From Apoderus coryli (lineage: Eukaryota > Arthropoda > Insecta > Coleoptera > Attelabidae): DNA of 64,000 nt. Both the position numbers and the translations under genes were made by a program. The notes beneath the pieces were generated by a model, which made no database searches, was not told the origin of the DNA, and saw only the letters and a list, made by a program, of their open reading frames with translations. Location: contig OU452198.1 in assembly GCA_911728435.2 (NCBI GenBank), forward strand, positions 9,644,001 to 9,708,000, given 5' to 3'. Positions 54,301 to 63,915 of this stretch are shown here, one piece after another (the first letter of the stretch is position 1; every line of letters starts with the position of its first letter).

Positions 54301-57195
54301 TACCATAGTTAAATATCAAATTTAAAATAGTAGTACAATTTTTCTTTCAATTTGTTTTAAAAAGGATATCATTTTAGCTGCTTCAGCTTCACCCTCGGCT
54401 TGTACAATTTTCTGTTGCCTCTCTTGTTTCGCTCTTTCAACGACAAATGCTGCTCTTTGGGCTTCCTGTTGAGCCACCTGTTTGGCTTCAACAGCGGCTG
54501 TATACTCTTTTCCAAAAGATAATTCTGTTATGGAAACATCATCTAGAACTATATTGAAGTCTTGTGCTCTTTCAACCAGCTCCCTTCTTACTAACAGTGA
54601 CACCTAAGCAGATGAAAAAACTTAAGAATACCTATTGAATAGAAAAATGCAAAAAACTGTTGTCTGTTGTCTTGGAAAATATAGATAATTAGTAAAGTTT
54701 TTTCAGGTTTAAGTTTTATTTAACAACCAACAGGTTACTAGAATCCAGCTAGTATTAATGAGACAAAAATATTTTTCTCGTTTTTTTATGCATTCGAGTC
54801 ACAAAAGGAAAGTAGCTAAGTATAGAATTTATTAATTTTATGTACTACTAATGCGACTCATATCGTGTACGAGGGATGCTATTTATGTATTGAGAATATA
54901 AAGAATAAACGAATTCATTTTATCAAAAATATTCTTAGATACACTTTTGCATTCGATGAAACTACCCTTCAAAGCACTTTGCCCAGCCAGAAAAAGAAAC
55001 ACGCCACCATTTGCTTTTTAATGCTTCGGGAACGAACAACTTTTGTTGGCTTTTCTTCAAATTGAAACACCCAAACTACCGATTAGCGTTTTTAGATTAG
55101 TTTTCGTACAGCATCGACGATTTACGGCGTAACGACCGATTTTGGACGACCATCTTTAACTTCATCCGTGAGCGAACTACGGCCACGTCTGAATTCAGTG
55201 TAGCAGCGATATACAATTGCCTTGGATGTTGCTTCATCGCTAACGTAGTATTAAGTTGATTGTTAGACCATGTCCAAAGTCATAATAAATCATGGCTAGA
55301 AAAGTTTCACGACTTATTTCCATTTTTGGACCGAGATGACTTTTCAACCTACTGGGAACGTATTTTCGAAATCGTGAAAGACTGCTGATGGTGAGAAACG
55401 TGACATCTTTTTCTAACTCTATTTTCATGAATTCTTGCAATATTTTCGATTTCGTCAACAAGAAATCTTTGCAGTGGCAACATTTTTAACAGTCACATAC
55501 AACGCTTTTTGCAAAACCAAATAAAGAACCAGCTTTCACAAAATAAAATAAACAAAGAAAATGAGAAGTTAATGTCAATCAAATATCTTATCCTATTTTT
55601 TCATGGCTTTAAGCAAGTTTGAAACTTGTCTGTTTTCGAGATGCTTAGTATTATTTTTTCTGTCCGATTAAACACGAAAGTTGTCGAACTGCCGAGGCTA
55701 TAAAGATTCGCTTATAGAGTACCGATAATTAAGCAATTGCAATCCTTATCGCTGGTTTATTCTCTATCTCTTTCCTGAAAACTCTTTACAGAGTGCTGCT
55801 CCTGTAAACACAAATATTGCTCGCACTTTTCCGACGACACTATGCGTGCCGCTATTTTCTAGTCACAAACAACGAAAAACAGTTACCTGAAACAACAATA
55901 GTTTTCTTTAATACTTCTGTCCTGTAAATAATTGCAACAATTATTGCTACCAGTTGTTTTTGCAATTATTAACCTATAATTTATGAACGGCCCTCGTATC
56001 GTAAAAAGAAATTTGACCATACTCTATAAGCCTAAGCTAGAAGATGGCGGCTCCCGTGATTTAGATAATTTGCGCATGTTGACGCTCATTCTCCCCACTC
56101 TCCATATCACTACTCGCACGTCAAAACGTTCTCAGTGTGTATACTGCCAAAACGTCAAGATAGCGATGACAGATTTCACCCGGCAATACCAGTGTTGTCA
56201 GTTCTCAATACATAAATAGCAACCCTCATATAAAAAGATAAAATTTATAGATATAATCATCATTTTGTGGAATAGAGAAAGTCAAGATATATTTGATGTT
56301 CGTAAAGCTATTTGACTTTCAGATCATTAAGTGTAACTGTTCGAGCGATAGGCAGAATTAAAAAAATCTAGTCAAACAAAAAAAAGTGTTTTTTTTTTGA
56401 CCTCACTAAAAAACCTGTCTACAAATTGGGTTACAAAAATATCATCGACGAAACACACTCGCTCTATAATAACTGAACCTCGTTTCCACTTACCTGCTGT
56501 CTTTGTGTAATTAGCTGGGCAGCATTAAATTTAGCCACAACTGATTTGAGAACTTCATTACAAATTGATGGTAAAACTTTTTCATCATAATCTAAACCTA
56601 ATTGTCTGTAAACTGTTGGTAATGCGCTTGCATTTGGTCGGGAGAGTACTCTAAGGGAAATATTAACCATTTGTAAATCTTTAGAACCTGTCGGTGATGA
56701 AATTTTTCTTGGGCGAGAGCTAAAACGAATGTTACGTCAGAATATTTATTTAGATTTAAGTACGTTTAGAGAAATACCGAATATCGTATATTATTGGATA
56801 TTGGAACCACGGTAAACGAAAATGCAATCCTTCAGTATAAATTTCTTTTTGTACACCACCTATCCTATTAAACATAATAGCTCGATGACCTCCCTCAACT
56901 AAAACAGAAAAACATTTCTATAACCTAGAAACTCATTATCCTGAAAATGTAATAAAAAAAAGGAAACAGAAAAATGTAATCCATTATTAGCAAAAAAGAT
57001 GTATAGTATACTAGTTAGGTAATATCCTGTAACAATAAAAACTAAAAGTAAATAAGACCGACCTGTGTACATAGATTGTGAAATTCCATAAACCGCAACA
57101 CCGCCGACTGCGAGTAATTTTAAACCAATACCCAATCCAGGTGGGCCCCCTTTTCCAAATTTACCTGCTAAATCATTAAGCTTACTTTGAGCCAT
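48247..57195 (-). CDS. Phb2: Prohibitin-2, seven exons with alternative C-termini
   Basis: Exons 57063-57195, 56778-56898, 56494-56719, 54370-54603, 50536-50613 and 48661-48768 join to 900 nt, 299 residues plus stop. That is the length of vertebrate PHB2. The N-terminus [17 protein letters not shown] leads to a hydrophobic anchor ([19 protein letters not shown]), then the SPFH/prohibitin domain ([42 protein letters not shown]) and a C-terminal coiled coil ([20 protein letters not shown]). Family knowledge: PHB2 pairs with PHB1 in ring complexes of the inner mitochondrial membrane that stabilise respiratory and protease complexes. The intron after exon 4 is U12-type AT-AC. A further exon (48247-48365) can extend the protein to 335 residues. 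Introns hold LINE and mariner debris. Confidence 0.95.
48661..48768 (-). CDS. Phb2: Prohibitin-2 exon 6 with short C-terminus
   Basis: After [45 protein letters not shown] at 48663-48661. A GTAAGA donor lies inside at 48671-48666. A poly(A) signal AATAAA lies at 48627-48622, 34 bases after the stop. Confidence 0.92.
   Translation of the reverse strand: MANSQNKVYLSGNSLMLNISDKEFDDLSSKLQSKS
49460..49900 (+). pseudogene. LINE RT fragment in prohibitin-2 intron 5
   Basis: [40 protein letters not shown] and NMKATVDT form the RT palm entry. At about 49635 it jumps to the element's C-terminal tail ([20 protein letters not shown] in another frame), so the middle is deleted. Opposite strand to the gene. 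Confidence 0.8.
50536..50613 (-). CDS. Phb2: Prohibitin-2 exon 5, beginning after an AC acceptor
   Basis: [20 protein letters not shown] then QNVART, 26 codons. Using the AC at 50615-50614 as the intron end gives [15 protein letters not shown], the conserved prohibitin sequence. The nearby AG two bases inside would break it. Donor ACG|GTAAGT. Confidence 0.92.
51240..51625 (+). pseudogene. LINE C-terminal tail in prohibitin-2 intron 4
   Basis: Plus-strand frames give [54 protein letters not shown] and [10 protein letters not shown]. The 3' end TCGTTAGCGAGTAAATGCTG also ends the fragment at 53460, so both belong to one family. Confidence 0.75.
52561..53005 (+). pseudogene. Mariner remnant in prohibitin-2 intron 4
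   Basis: The left end CAGGGTGATTCAGCTAAGTG follows TA. From 52739 the frame reads [42 protein letters not shown] (second catalytic Asp in QLDG). A frameshift then gives [17 protein letters not shown]. The N-terminal transposase and the right end are missing. Confidence 0.75.
53187..53490 (+). pseudogene. LINE RT fragment in prohibitin-2 intron 4
   Basis: [40 protein letters not shown]; the catalytic YADDNA box has become YTDGNL. It then joins a 3' end with ACTCGTTAGCGAGTGAATGC. Related to 60690-60935. Confidence 0.7.
54370..54603 (-). CDS. Phb2: Prohibitin-2 exon 4, ending at a U12-type donor
   Basis: [20 protein letters not shown] through [16 protein letters not shown], 78 codons in phase 0. 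The exon is followed directly by ATATCCTTTTT, a perfect U12 AT-AC 5' splice site. It encodes the coiled-coil region. Confidence 0.93.
54871..56227 (-). mobile_element. Decayed mariner in prohibitin-2 intron 3
   Basis: The left end GAGGGATGCTATTTATGTAT is mirrored by ATACATAAATAGCAACCCTC at the right, with TA on each side. Minus strand 55340-55110 reads [20 protein letters not shown] then, after frameshifts, [16 protein letters not shown] and KDGRPKSVV, the N-terminus of a classical mariner transposase. The catalytic core is absent. It lies in the same orientation as the host gene. Confidence 0.75.
56494..56719 (-). CDS. Phb2: Prohibitin-2 exon 3
   Basis: Reads (R)[19 protein letters not shown], then [20 protein letters not shown] and [16 protein letters not shown]. 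Donor CAG|GTAAGT. Core of the prohibitin domain. Confidence 0.93.
56778..56898 (-). CDS. Phb2: Prohibitin-2 exon 2
   Basis: Too short to appear as a long open frame. After acceptor TTTTAG it reads (V)[39 protein letters not shown] and ends CG|GTATTT within an Arg codon. Confidence 0.92.
57063..57195 (-). CDS. Phb2: Prohibitin-2 exon 1
   Basis: The ATG at 57195 opens [13 protein letters not shown] and the exon ends SQSMYT plus G at donor G|GTCGGT. The Val codon is completed by TT in exon 2. It encodes the N-terminal membrane anchor. Intron 1 is only 164 nt. Confidence 0.93.
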
Positions 57196-57439
57196 TTTCT
57201 TTAGAAATAATTGTATAAAACTAGTTTTATAGAACTTTATACCGGCGTGTCTTGTAAAATGGAAATGGAAAACTAAATGTCAAGTCAAATTGTAAAAAAA
57301 CTCTGTCATCTCCTTCAGCCACTGTTGTCAAACATAAAGTTCAGATTTATAAAGTAACATCGTCTCAGATACAGGAATGCCGAAATACTCATATGGATGT
57401 AAAACTCCAATTATTTCATGTAATTTCACACAAAAGTGA

Positions 57440-57640
57440 TTATAATTACAAGTAGCGATGTGAAAAATAATCGATTTTAATATTAATTATAATGGATTTT
57501 GTTTATGAAAAAATCGATTTATAAAAAGAAAAGTAAAATCGATAATATTTAATCGATGTTTCTCACCAGTGTATATCCCTAATTACAAGTAGTACACATT
57601 TTACTAGCAAATGCTTTGACTAGGAACCTAGTCAAAGACC
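57440..57640. repeat. AATCGATT-rich foldback sequence
   Basis: Several AATCGATT/AAATCGAT boxes at 57472-57560, followed by GTATATCCCTAATTAC like the end of the TATCGATA MITE at 4378-4925. A perfect 11-bp-arm palindrome with a 2-base spacer (CTTTGACTAGG) is at 57614-57637. Confidence 0.45.
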
Positions 57641-57871
57641 AAATGCCACTTTCAATTCGGCAACTCTGCATTTAGTCATTGACTTTCAGTGAAATGTATA
57701 CATTTCACTATTGACATTATAGGCTCTGTACATCTCAGTTCAACTGGACTGATTTAAAATGATCACCTGTCACTCACTTGCGAGATAAACTTTCTTACTA
57801 TATTATCAACTAAATTCGTAAACAAAATGCGATGCGACATGACCATTGATTACATTATTTGTTACTTAAGT

Positions 57872-57893
57872 CATTGTCTTTATAAAGACAATG
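57872..57893. repeat. Perfect 22-bp palindrome
   Basis: The sequence is its own reverse complement, arms CATTGTCTTTA. A related half (TTGTCTTTATAAAGACAATG) occurs inside the 1-kb MITE near 9661, so it may be shared repeat material. Confidence 0.8.
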
Positions 57894-58640
57894 CTTGAGT
57901 AGTTATTGTTATAAAAAGAATGACAAAATGGACATTGGTATCGGAACGGGAGGATGTTATATTTTCGACTAATTTAATTTTGTAAAAGGAATATGAGATT
58001 TAGTGGTGTGAGAGAAAATTGTTGATAGGTGTTTACGCTTAATATTAGGCATATCTCCATAGAAAATATATTGGAATGCTTATGCAGAATGTGTGCACCG
58101 TCGATGACTCTAAGAGTCGTTTAGACGTAATTCTCTGAGCACGAAACAGTGGAGACCGAATGGCCCATTTATAATATATTATTTTTTGTTAGTAGGTAGT
58201 TATAGCAGGGTTATTAAATTCCAACATCTTCACTTGCTCGGTATCGTCCCATATTCTTTTATAAGACAAAGATTTTTTATTATCGGAATTACATCATTCA
58301 TTGTGAAATGATTTTTCTGTAGACAAAATTGTTTCGCAATCGGATATCCGATTTCGGATGATTTTGTCAAACACGCGTGAAAAGGTGATACGTACATATG
58401 TAAATTTTAATAAATTTGTGCTATAATTACTTTTTCAAAAATTAAAACCAAAACCAAATTGGTAATTTCATTTATTAAGGTAACAATTTCCAGAAACATT
58501 AAGCTTATAAAAATAAAATACATATATTATAGAATAAATTCAAAATGTTCGGAATTTTGCACAAGAACTTCACTAAACGACGAAATTTGGTCAAGTCTTA
58601 CGACCTTCGACCTTGTCGAATAGCAATTTTCGTTTCGAAT
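57894..58640. other. No gene seen
   Basis: AT-rich intergenic sequence upstream of prohibitin-2; no core promoter motif can be assigned with confidence. Confidence 0.4.
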
Positions 58641-58645
58641 AAACT

Positions 58646-58982
58646 GTCTTGTGGTATCTCCACAACTGAAGAGACGAATTGAAGTCGAAACAAAGAAAAG
58701 CAAACTTATCCGCTCTAAAGACTTGGATCCTCCACGAACAATTCACAGAAGTCTTGTGAAACTTTTGTCCCAAGAGTTTTGTGAAACAACTACTATCTAA
58801 ACACCATACTATATGGCCTACTTTGCCATACTGATGAGAACAAAAAGTTTGAAAGCAGGGAATGTCCAACTTTTCTAAGGTTTCCCATTAATTGTTCGTT
58901 GAGGATCCAAGTCTTTAGAGCGGACAAGTTTGCTTTTCTTTGTTTCGACTTCAATTTTTCTCTTCAGTTGTGAAGACAGTTT
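58646..58982. repeat. Foldback element, ~90-bp arms
   Basis: The arm 58650-58743 (AAGTCGAAACAAAGAAAAGC, CTAAAGACTTGGATCC) is mirrored at 58893-58982 around a loop of about 150 bases. The open frame crossing it on the minus strand is not a recognisable protein. Confidence 0.75.
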
Positions 58983-59476
58983 GTATTACTTTTATATTAT
59001 AGGATAGTGTTATATTAAATGCAATTAAAAAAATAGTCTTGAAACAAACTATACATAAACATTGGAAATATAATAACTGAGGTATAATACCTAGCCTAAG
59101 CTTACAAACCAACAAACAAACAAACAAAAAACAAAACGTGATGTTCAAAATACATTTCAAAAAATCAACACAACAAATAGTCTTAACAACTAGGATAAGG
59201 AAAAATTTTTAAATCTTACATAAACAAAAAATGGAAAATCGGACAATGAAAAAGTCAACAATATTTCAGTACTTATATTTAAAGTTCACTTTCAGCAGGT
59301 ATTTCACATTGACTTGAGCGACGTCATAAACGATGTATCTGTTAGAAAATATTAAGGACAAATTTTTTCAAAAACAAAAGACACAATCATCACTTAAATG
59401 AAAGAAATATATATATTCAACATAAGTAGTTGACACTGTATACTTTTAATATAGAAACATGAAATAAACTACTATT

Positions 59477-59608
59477 GTATACGAACTGAAAAAAGATTTC
59501 GTCTCACAAGTGGGATTCGAACCCAACATCTCCCGATTGCCGGTCAGGGGTTCTAACCAATTGAACTACCGTGGCACATAGTAGAAATCTATCTCAGTCC
59601 GTATACAT
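59477..59608 (-). other. tRNA-like sequence inside a short inverted repeat
   Basis: The minus strand carries an A-box match (TAGTTCAATTGG) and a perfect B-box (GGTTCGAATCC). The D stem GTTC/GAAC, a 5-bp anticodon stem (CCTGA/TCGGG) and the T arm fold. The loop lacks U33 (CCGGCAA). The acceptor stem pairs at only five of seven positions, so this is a tRNA-derived relic rather than a functional tRNA. It is flanked by inverted GTATACGAACTGA / TCAGTCCGTATAC. Confidence 0.6.
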
Positions 59609-60181
59609 TAACGCCTTTTCTGAGTGCAGTGCTATGTTGAGATCTTTAATTTAAAGACGACACCAACTACACACTGCATCAATTATCAGTAAGGCAACCA
59701 ATGTATTTCGATAATACTGTATAACTGGTGATTTATAAACTTGACGTTTGCGTCCACCGCTGCCGTTGATTTATAAACTTTGCAACGTTGTCTCAACTCA
59801 TACCCTATAATTATTTTATTTACTTTCGATTTTGGTTCTTATTATTTATTAATAATATATAATATCATAAATATAAACATGGATTATTTAATGAGGACAG
59901 GAAGCAAATAACAATTGGGGTAAATAATAATTTTAATTCATATGATCATATGATTTCTGTCAAATTGGACACATGAAAATTTATTGTGTTTCTATTGGTT
60001 GTGTTGCCAACGGCCGACGGAAAAAGATAAACCTGATTTATGTTGAACGGTGGGCGAGGCAAACGGTAACGGCAGTTTATAAATAAAAGTACGCAACTTA
60101 CGCATGGTGAAATCGAACGGTCGACGGCAGCGCAGAACGCAAACGGAAAGTTTATACATCACCAGTTACTCTATATATTGA

Positions 60182-60223
60182 ACCACTGATGATGAGAACG
60201 AAGATTCTCGAAACATGTATGGT
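60182..60223 (+). ncRNA. Hammerhead-ribozyme-like motif
   Basis: ACCA, CTGATGA, T, GAGAA-CGAAGA-TTCTC, GAAAC, AT, GT, A, TGGT. Stem I is 4 bp, stem II a perfect 5 bp, stem III minimal, and the cleavage-site triplet GUA fits NUH. It is among the best preserved copies in the window. Confidence 0.55.
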
Positions 60224-60539
60224 AGTTTGACGTAATTTGACAAATATAAGGTGTTCATTTGTGGATTAGACGTTAAATCATTTCCATTAAATTAATTATT
60301 AACAAATAATTCATGGATGGTTCAATTATTCCTTTACCAAGACGTATCATATCAAATACTGGCATTTGTTTGTGGAAAGCAACAAATTGGTTTCTGCAAA
60401 TGCAACTTTCTTCTTGAACTGAGCAGTTCTGAAGGCTTTGAGCCAACGCAACTTGATATTTGAAGAATCACTGGTGGACGACTAAATCAGTCGTAATGCA
60501 ACAACCCTAAAACTTTCTTCCGAGCCACTAAGGCCATTT

Positions 60540-60935
60540 ACGGCCCTTATGCACAGAGTCTTAACGCACTGCAAACCAGGGATGGCCGCAGTTCTCAACA
60601 GCAGGGGACCGGGAGAACCCTTTCCTGGCGTAAAGCAGGGTTGTGTCATTGCACCGATATACTTTTTGATGTTTGTGGGAACGGTCATTCAACTTGTCAA
60701 GGATGAACTGCCGGGGGGATCGTCTACAGATTTGATGGCGACGGACTCTTCAATCTTCGTAGTCTGCAAGCTTGGAGCAAGATCCTATCCAAATCAGTCA
60801 TTGAGCGTCAATACCCCGATAACAATGTTATCCTAGCTGATACAGAAGAGGGTCTTCAATATATACTAAATGCATTTATCAGCGCATACAGGAGTATCGG
60901 GCTTGAACTGAAGATGAAAACACAAACTTTCTACC
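60540..60935 (+). pseudogene. LINE reverse-transcriptase fragment
   Basis: FPGVKQGCVIAPIYFLMFVG and TVIQLVKDELPGG, then in shifted frames [36 protein letters not shown] and RSIGLELKMKT. The order GVKQGCVIAP to the catalytic strand is that of LINE RT. Same family as 49460 and 53187. Confidence 0.8.
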
Positions 60936-61017
60936 AGCCTTTCTGTTCTCATAACCAAAATATGGAACACCGAAACCGTGCCTGCTGAAATGCGAGATGC
61001 TTCAATTGTCACTATAT

Positions 61018-61790
61018 TTAAGAACAATTCAACATCTCACGAACATCACTGATGCGAATTTTGAATAAAGATTTGAATTTACACGCTTACAAGGTTCAAT
61101 TGACTCAAGACCTGAAGCCTACTGACCATTTCAAGCGTCGCGTCGTCAATACGCGGAATGGTTGGTTGAACAGACAGAAGTGAATTGTGACACTTTACAA
61201 AGAAAATCATCTTCAGCGACGAGGATCACTTTCACCTCAGTGTAGTAATTAATAAGCAGAATTGCCGCATTTTGGGCAAATGAGAATCCACGAGTGATTG
61301 TTGAAAAGCCGATACAAAGAGTGACTGTTTGGTGCGGTTTATGGGCTGAAGGCGTCATCGGACCGTACTTCTTCGAAAATGAGGTCGGCCAAGCAGTTAC
61401 CGTGAATGGTGTTCGCTATCGCGAGATGATAACGGACTTCTGTGACCAGAAATATGGACCGGGACGATATGTGGTTCCAACAGGAAGGTGCCACACAGCC
61501 AACGAAACAATGGCTCTTCTTCGCAAGAAATTCAATGGCCGTGTTATCTCATGCCGTGAATTGGCCGCCACCATCATGTGGTTTGACTTATTTCTTTAGG
61601 GATATTTAAAAGAAAAAGTGTATGTCAATAAGCCAAGCATAACGGATGAGATAATTCGGCACATTAACGACATTGACCCTCAATTATATGTATCAGAGTC
61701 ATTGAAAATATGTACCATCGGATAGAGATATGCCACCGAAGCCGTGGCGAGCATTTGGCCGATATTTTGTTCCACACATAATTGTCATAG
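61018..61790 (+). pseudogene. Mariner-like transposase pseudogene
   Basis: Frameshifted pieces in order: MRILNKDLNLHAYKVQLTQD, LKPTDHFKRR, IFSDEDHFHLSVVINKQNCR (first Asp), RVTVWCGLWAEGVIGPYFFE, HTANETMALLRKKFNGRVIS, GYLKEKVYVNKP. The QQDGAT block around the second Asp is corrupted (near 61470) and the third-Asp PLDYFLWG block is rearranged (near 61580). Not functional; terminal repeats not resolved. Confidence 0.8.
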
Positions 61791-61799
61791 ATCCTTCTA

Positions 61800-62113
61800 T
61801 CATAATAAATAATATTAAGATAATTGTCTGAAAACTTTTTGTCTTATTTACAAATAACATCGTGCGTGTTGGTTGGACAATATCCTCACATCAGTTCAAC
61901 TGACACGGAACAGACCCCACTTCTGAACTAAGTGTCTGCAATTTTCAATTTGAATAGTAAATTTTCTTATATTAAACTGTTTTTTTTTTTTCAATATTTT
62001 TCTCCATAAAATATTTAATTTTAAACCTGTAGAAGTTCTTTATTATGCAACAACTCGAAAGTTTTCTGCTTTCAAAAAAGAACAAATTCAAATTTGTGTC
62101 TAAAAAAGGATAC
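61800..62113. other. No gene resolved; expected place of the PARP1 last exon
   Basis: The final residues expected after LLYNE in PARP1 could not be located here on the minus strand. In-frame read-through past 62112 gives YPFLDTNLNLFFF and a stop at 61972. Confidence 0.4.
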
Positions 62114-62298
62114 TCGTTATACAACAGCTCAGTACGCTCAGTTCCAGGCGCAGATACTCCAGTTCCAACTGGTACTTCAGTCCCATTTATTGTTTTAACG
62201 TAACTTGGATCTGGATGAGTACGACCAACACCTTTCACACTGTGAAAACCTTTAGGGGGTTTAACTATATTACTGTCGGCTTTGGTCTTGTCATGCAT
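62114..62298 (-). CDS. Parp1: PARP1 exon with HSVKGVGRT and LLYNE
   Basis: Acceptor ATTTTAG before 62298, phase 0. If spliced at AACGA|GTATCC the exon ends at 62114 inside the catalytic Glu codon. If not spliced, translation continues for about 48 codons to 61972 with residues that do not match the conserved IVYD-type terminus. The end is uncertain. Confidence 0.75.
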
Positions 62299-62661
62299 CT
62301 AAAATAAAATTATATTTTGTATAAAAACAAAAGCATTGTTGGTCAAATCACGTACAATACTGCTACTGCTGACTACAAAAAGTACATATTCCATTAATTA
62401 AAAAATTAAGTCAAAGAAAAACTTGGTACTACTTTTGAAAACAAAATAAATTATAGTGTGCGCCCCAAATGTCCCAAAGGAAATGGGTGGATTAAGGTTT
62501 TACTACTTACTTTTCCTAATGCAACATCGCACAAAAGTAACAATCCCGTAGGTGATGTAGGATTAGTAGCACAGTAGTTTGCCGACTTTGATACCATATC
62601 GGCGAAATAAATTCCCTTACCAAACATGTATCCAGTAACTGGTGCTTCAGGCGGTGCAATT
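62114..62661 (-). CDS. Parp1: PARP1 catalytic-domain exons (partial gene)
   Basis: Two exons, 62511-62661 and 62114-62298, join in phase 0. The first reads [51 protein letters not shown]; the second [60 protein letters not shown] then NE. These match the C-terminal ART fold of poly(ADP-ribose) polymerase 1, including the [15 protein letters not shown] helix (donor loop follows TGYMFGKG) and the NE of the catalytic glutamate. The enzyme uses NAD+ to build ADP-ribose chains at DNA breaks in the nucleus. Upstream exons lie beyond the window or are unrecognised, and the last residues were not found. Confidence 0.85.
62511..62661 (-). CDS. Parp1: PARP1 exon with [13 protein letters not shown]
   Basis: Acceptor TATTATAG before 62661; the first base completes an Arg codon from the missing upstream exon. 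Donor AAA|GTAAGT at 62510. 151 nt. Confidence 0.87.
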
Positions 62662-63316
62662 CTATAATAATAACAACACTTAAGTAAATATTTGACACGT
62701 GCAACAATAACACAGTTACAAAGTGCTGCCCAACGACTATGAAACAATAAAGCTTGTATTAAAAGACAGTGTATATGTAGATGGTACTAGTTTACATATA
62801 TATACTGTTGAATATCTCATTGTGATTAAATGCAAGCCGATATTGTAGATGGGCAACGACTATGGTACTCTGACGAGCTCATAATAAGAGCGAAACGAAT
62901 TCGTCAGTATCTGTCGACCCATGCCTCGGTCTGGTTCTACTGAATTAAACAAAATCCCTTGTGTAGGTAAAACCAGTCATTTGTCCGCTATGCCACGAAA
63001 TTATTTTTCATTTATATTATTTAATATAGAAAATAAAGTGGCTTTATTTCAAAAAAATAATGTGATTTTGGGTATGTGACTGCCGCGGCTGCTACGTATA
63101 TGGCGTAATCTCGAGGTATATTTTTCAACCGGCCCATAAAGCGTCCCAAACGGAGACTTTTTCGGGATATAATGCTGTTTTGACAATGGCTTGTAGATAA
63201 TCATAACTTCAAATGCGGCAATTCTGCATAGCTATTTAACCAGAAGTGCTCATAATCGAATCAAATTTTTAAATGAAATTGTGGATCATAGCAATTTTTT
63301 ATTTATTTATTTATGG
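62662..63316. other. No gene seen; PARP1 intron
   Basis: No upstream PARP1 exon (the block before GLRIAPP) could be recognised on the minus strand. Confidence 0.45.
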
Positions 63317-63545
63317 CCTTCTTCAGGACATTCTATTTTGCCTTTGTTTTTCTTTCTTACAGTTTGTTATTAAAATTTAGAATATAAAATAAACATTCTA
63401 AAAATTATGGAAAATAAAAAAATAATTTATACAATGTAATTTTTTTATTTTATATTCTAGATTTTACTAACAAGCTGTAAGAAAGAAAAGCAAAAGCGAA
63501 ATAGAATGTACTGAAGAAGGCGATAAACCATCGTCGAAACGTAGT
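63317..63545. repeat. Inverted repeat, ~75-bp arms, with decayed hammerhead-like box
   Basis: CCTTCTTCAGGACATTCTAT (63317) is mirrored by ATAGAATGTACTGAAGAAGG (63503-63522), and the arms run inward through AAGAAAGAAAAGC. The right side continues CTGAAGA, A, GGCGAT-AAACC-ATCGTC, GAAACGTAGTC, a hammerhead-like order with poor stem I. Confidence 0.55.
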
Positions 63546-63696
63546 CGCAGATTAGCATAGTAAAGTGAGACAAGCGAAATGTAACTTTCGCTAAAAATTA
63601 AAAGGAAAAATGGTTCACGAACATAAAAATGAAAGATCATAGCAATGTTTATTTTCTGTCCGGCTTGAATTTTGTAATCTCGTAAAACAAGATATT

Positions 63697-63915
63697 TTAG
63701 TAAAATATTCCTGAAGAGGATGGACACAAGATTAATTGTTGAGCAGGATGACGAATTGATGCATGCACACCATCAATCGCTTGTTGTGTGGGCACGATAA
63801 GATTCTCTCGAATTATTGAACTATGTTTTTCAAAATAAATACGAACAATTTGCAAACGTTGCTCCCTCCAGCTTGAATTTATTCCTGATAAATTACCAAA
63901 CCAAACTAATCCCAA
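63697..63915 (-). pseudogene. Mariner-like transposase N-terminal fragment
   Basis: The minus-strand frame reads WREQRLQIVRIYFEKHSSII and then VPTQQAIDG, resembling the first helix-turn-helix of mariner-like transposases (QRxxIVxIYF ... RPTxxAIDG) with a short internal deletion. It stops before any catalytic motif. Confidence 0.5.

Noticed and set aside
58591..58869. 92-codon minus-strand frame
   Set aside because: It crosses one arm of the foldback at 58646-58982.
59500..59577. Functional tRNA gene
   Set aside because: Loop position 33 is C, two acceptor pairs fail, and the 3' acceptor strand does not match; better seen as a relic.
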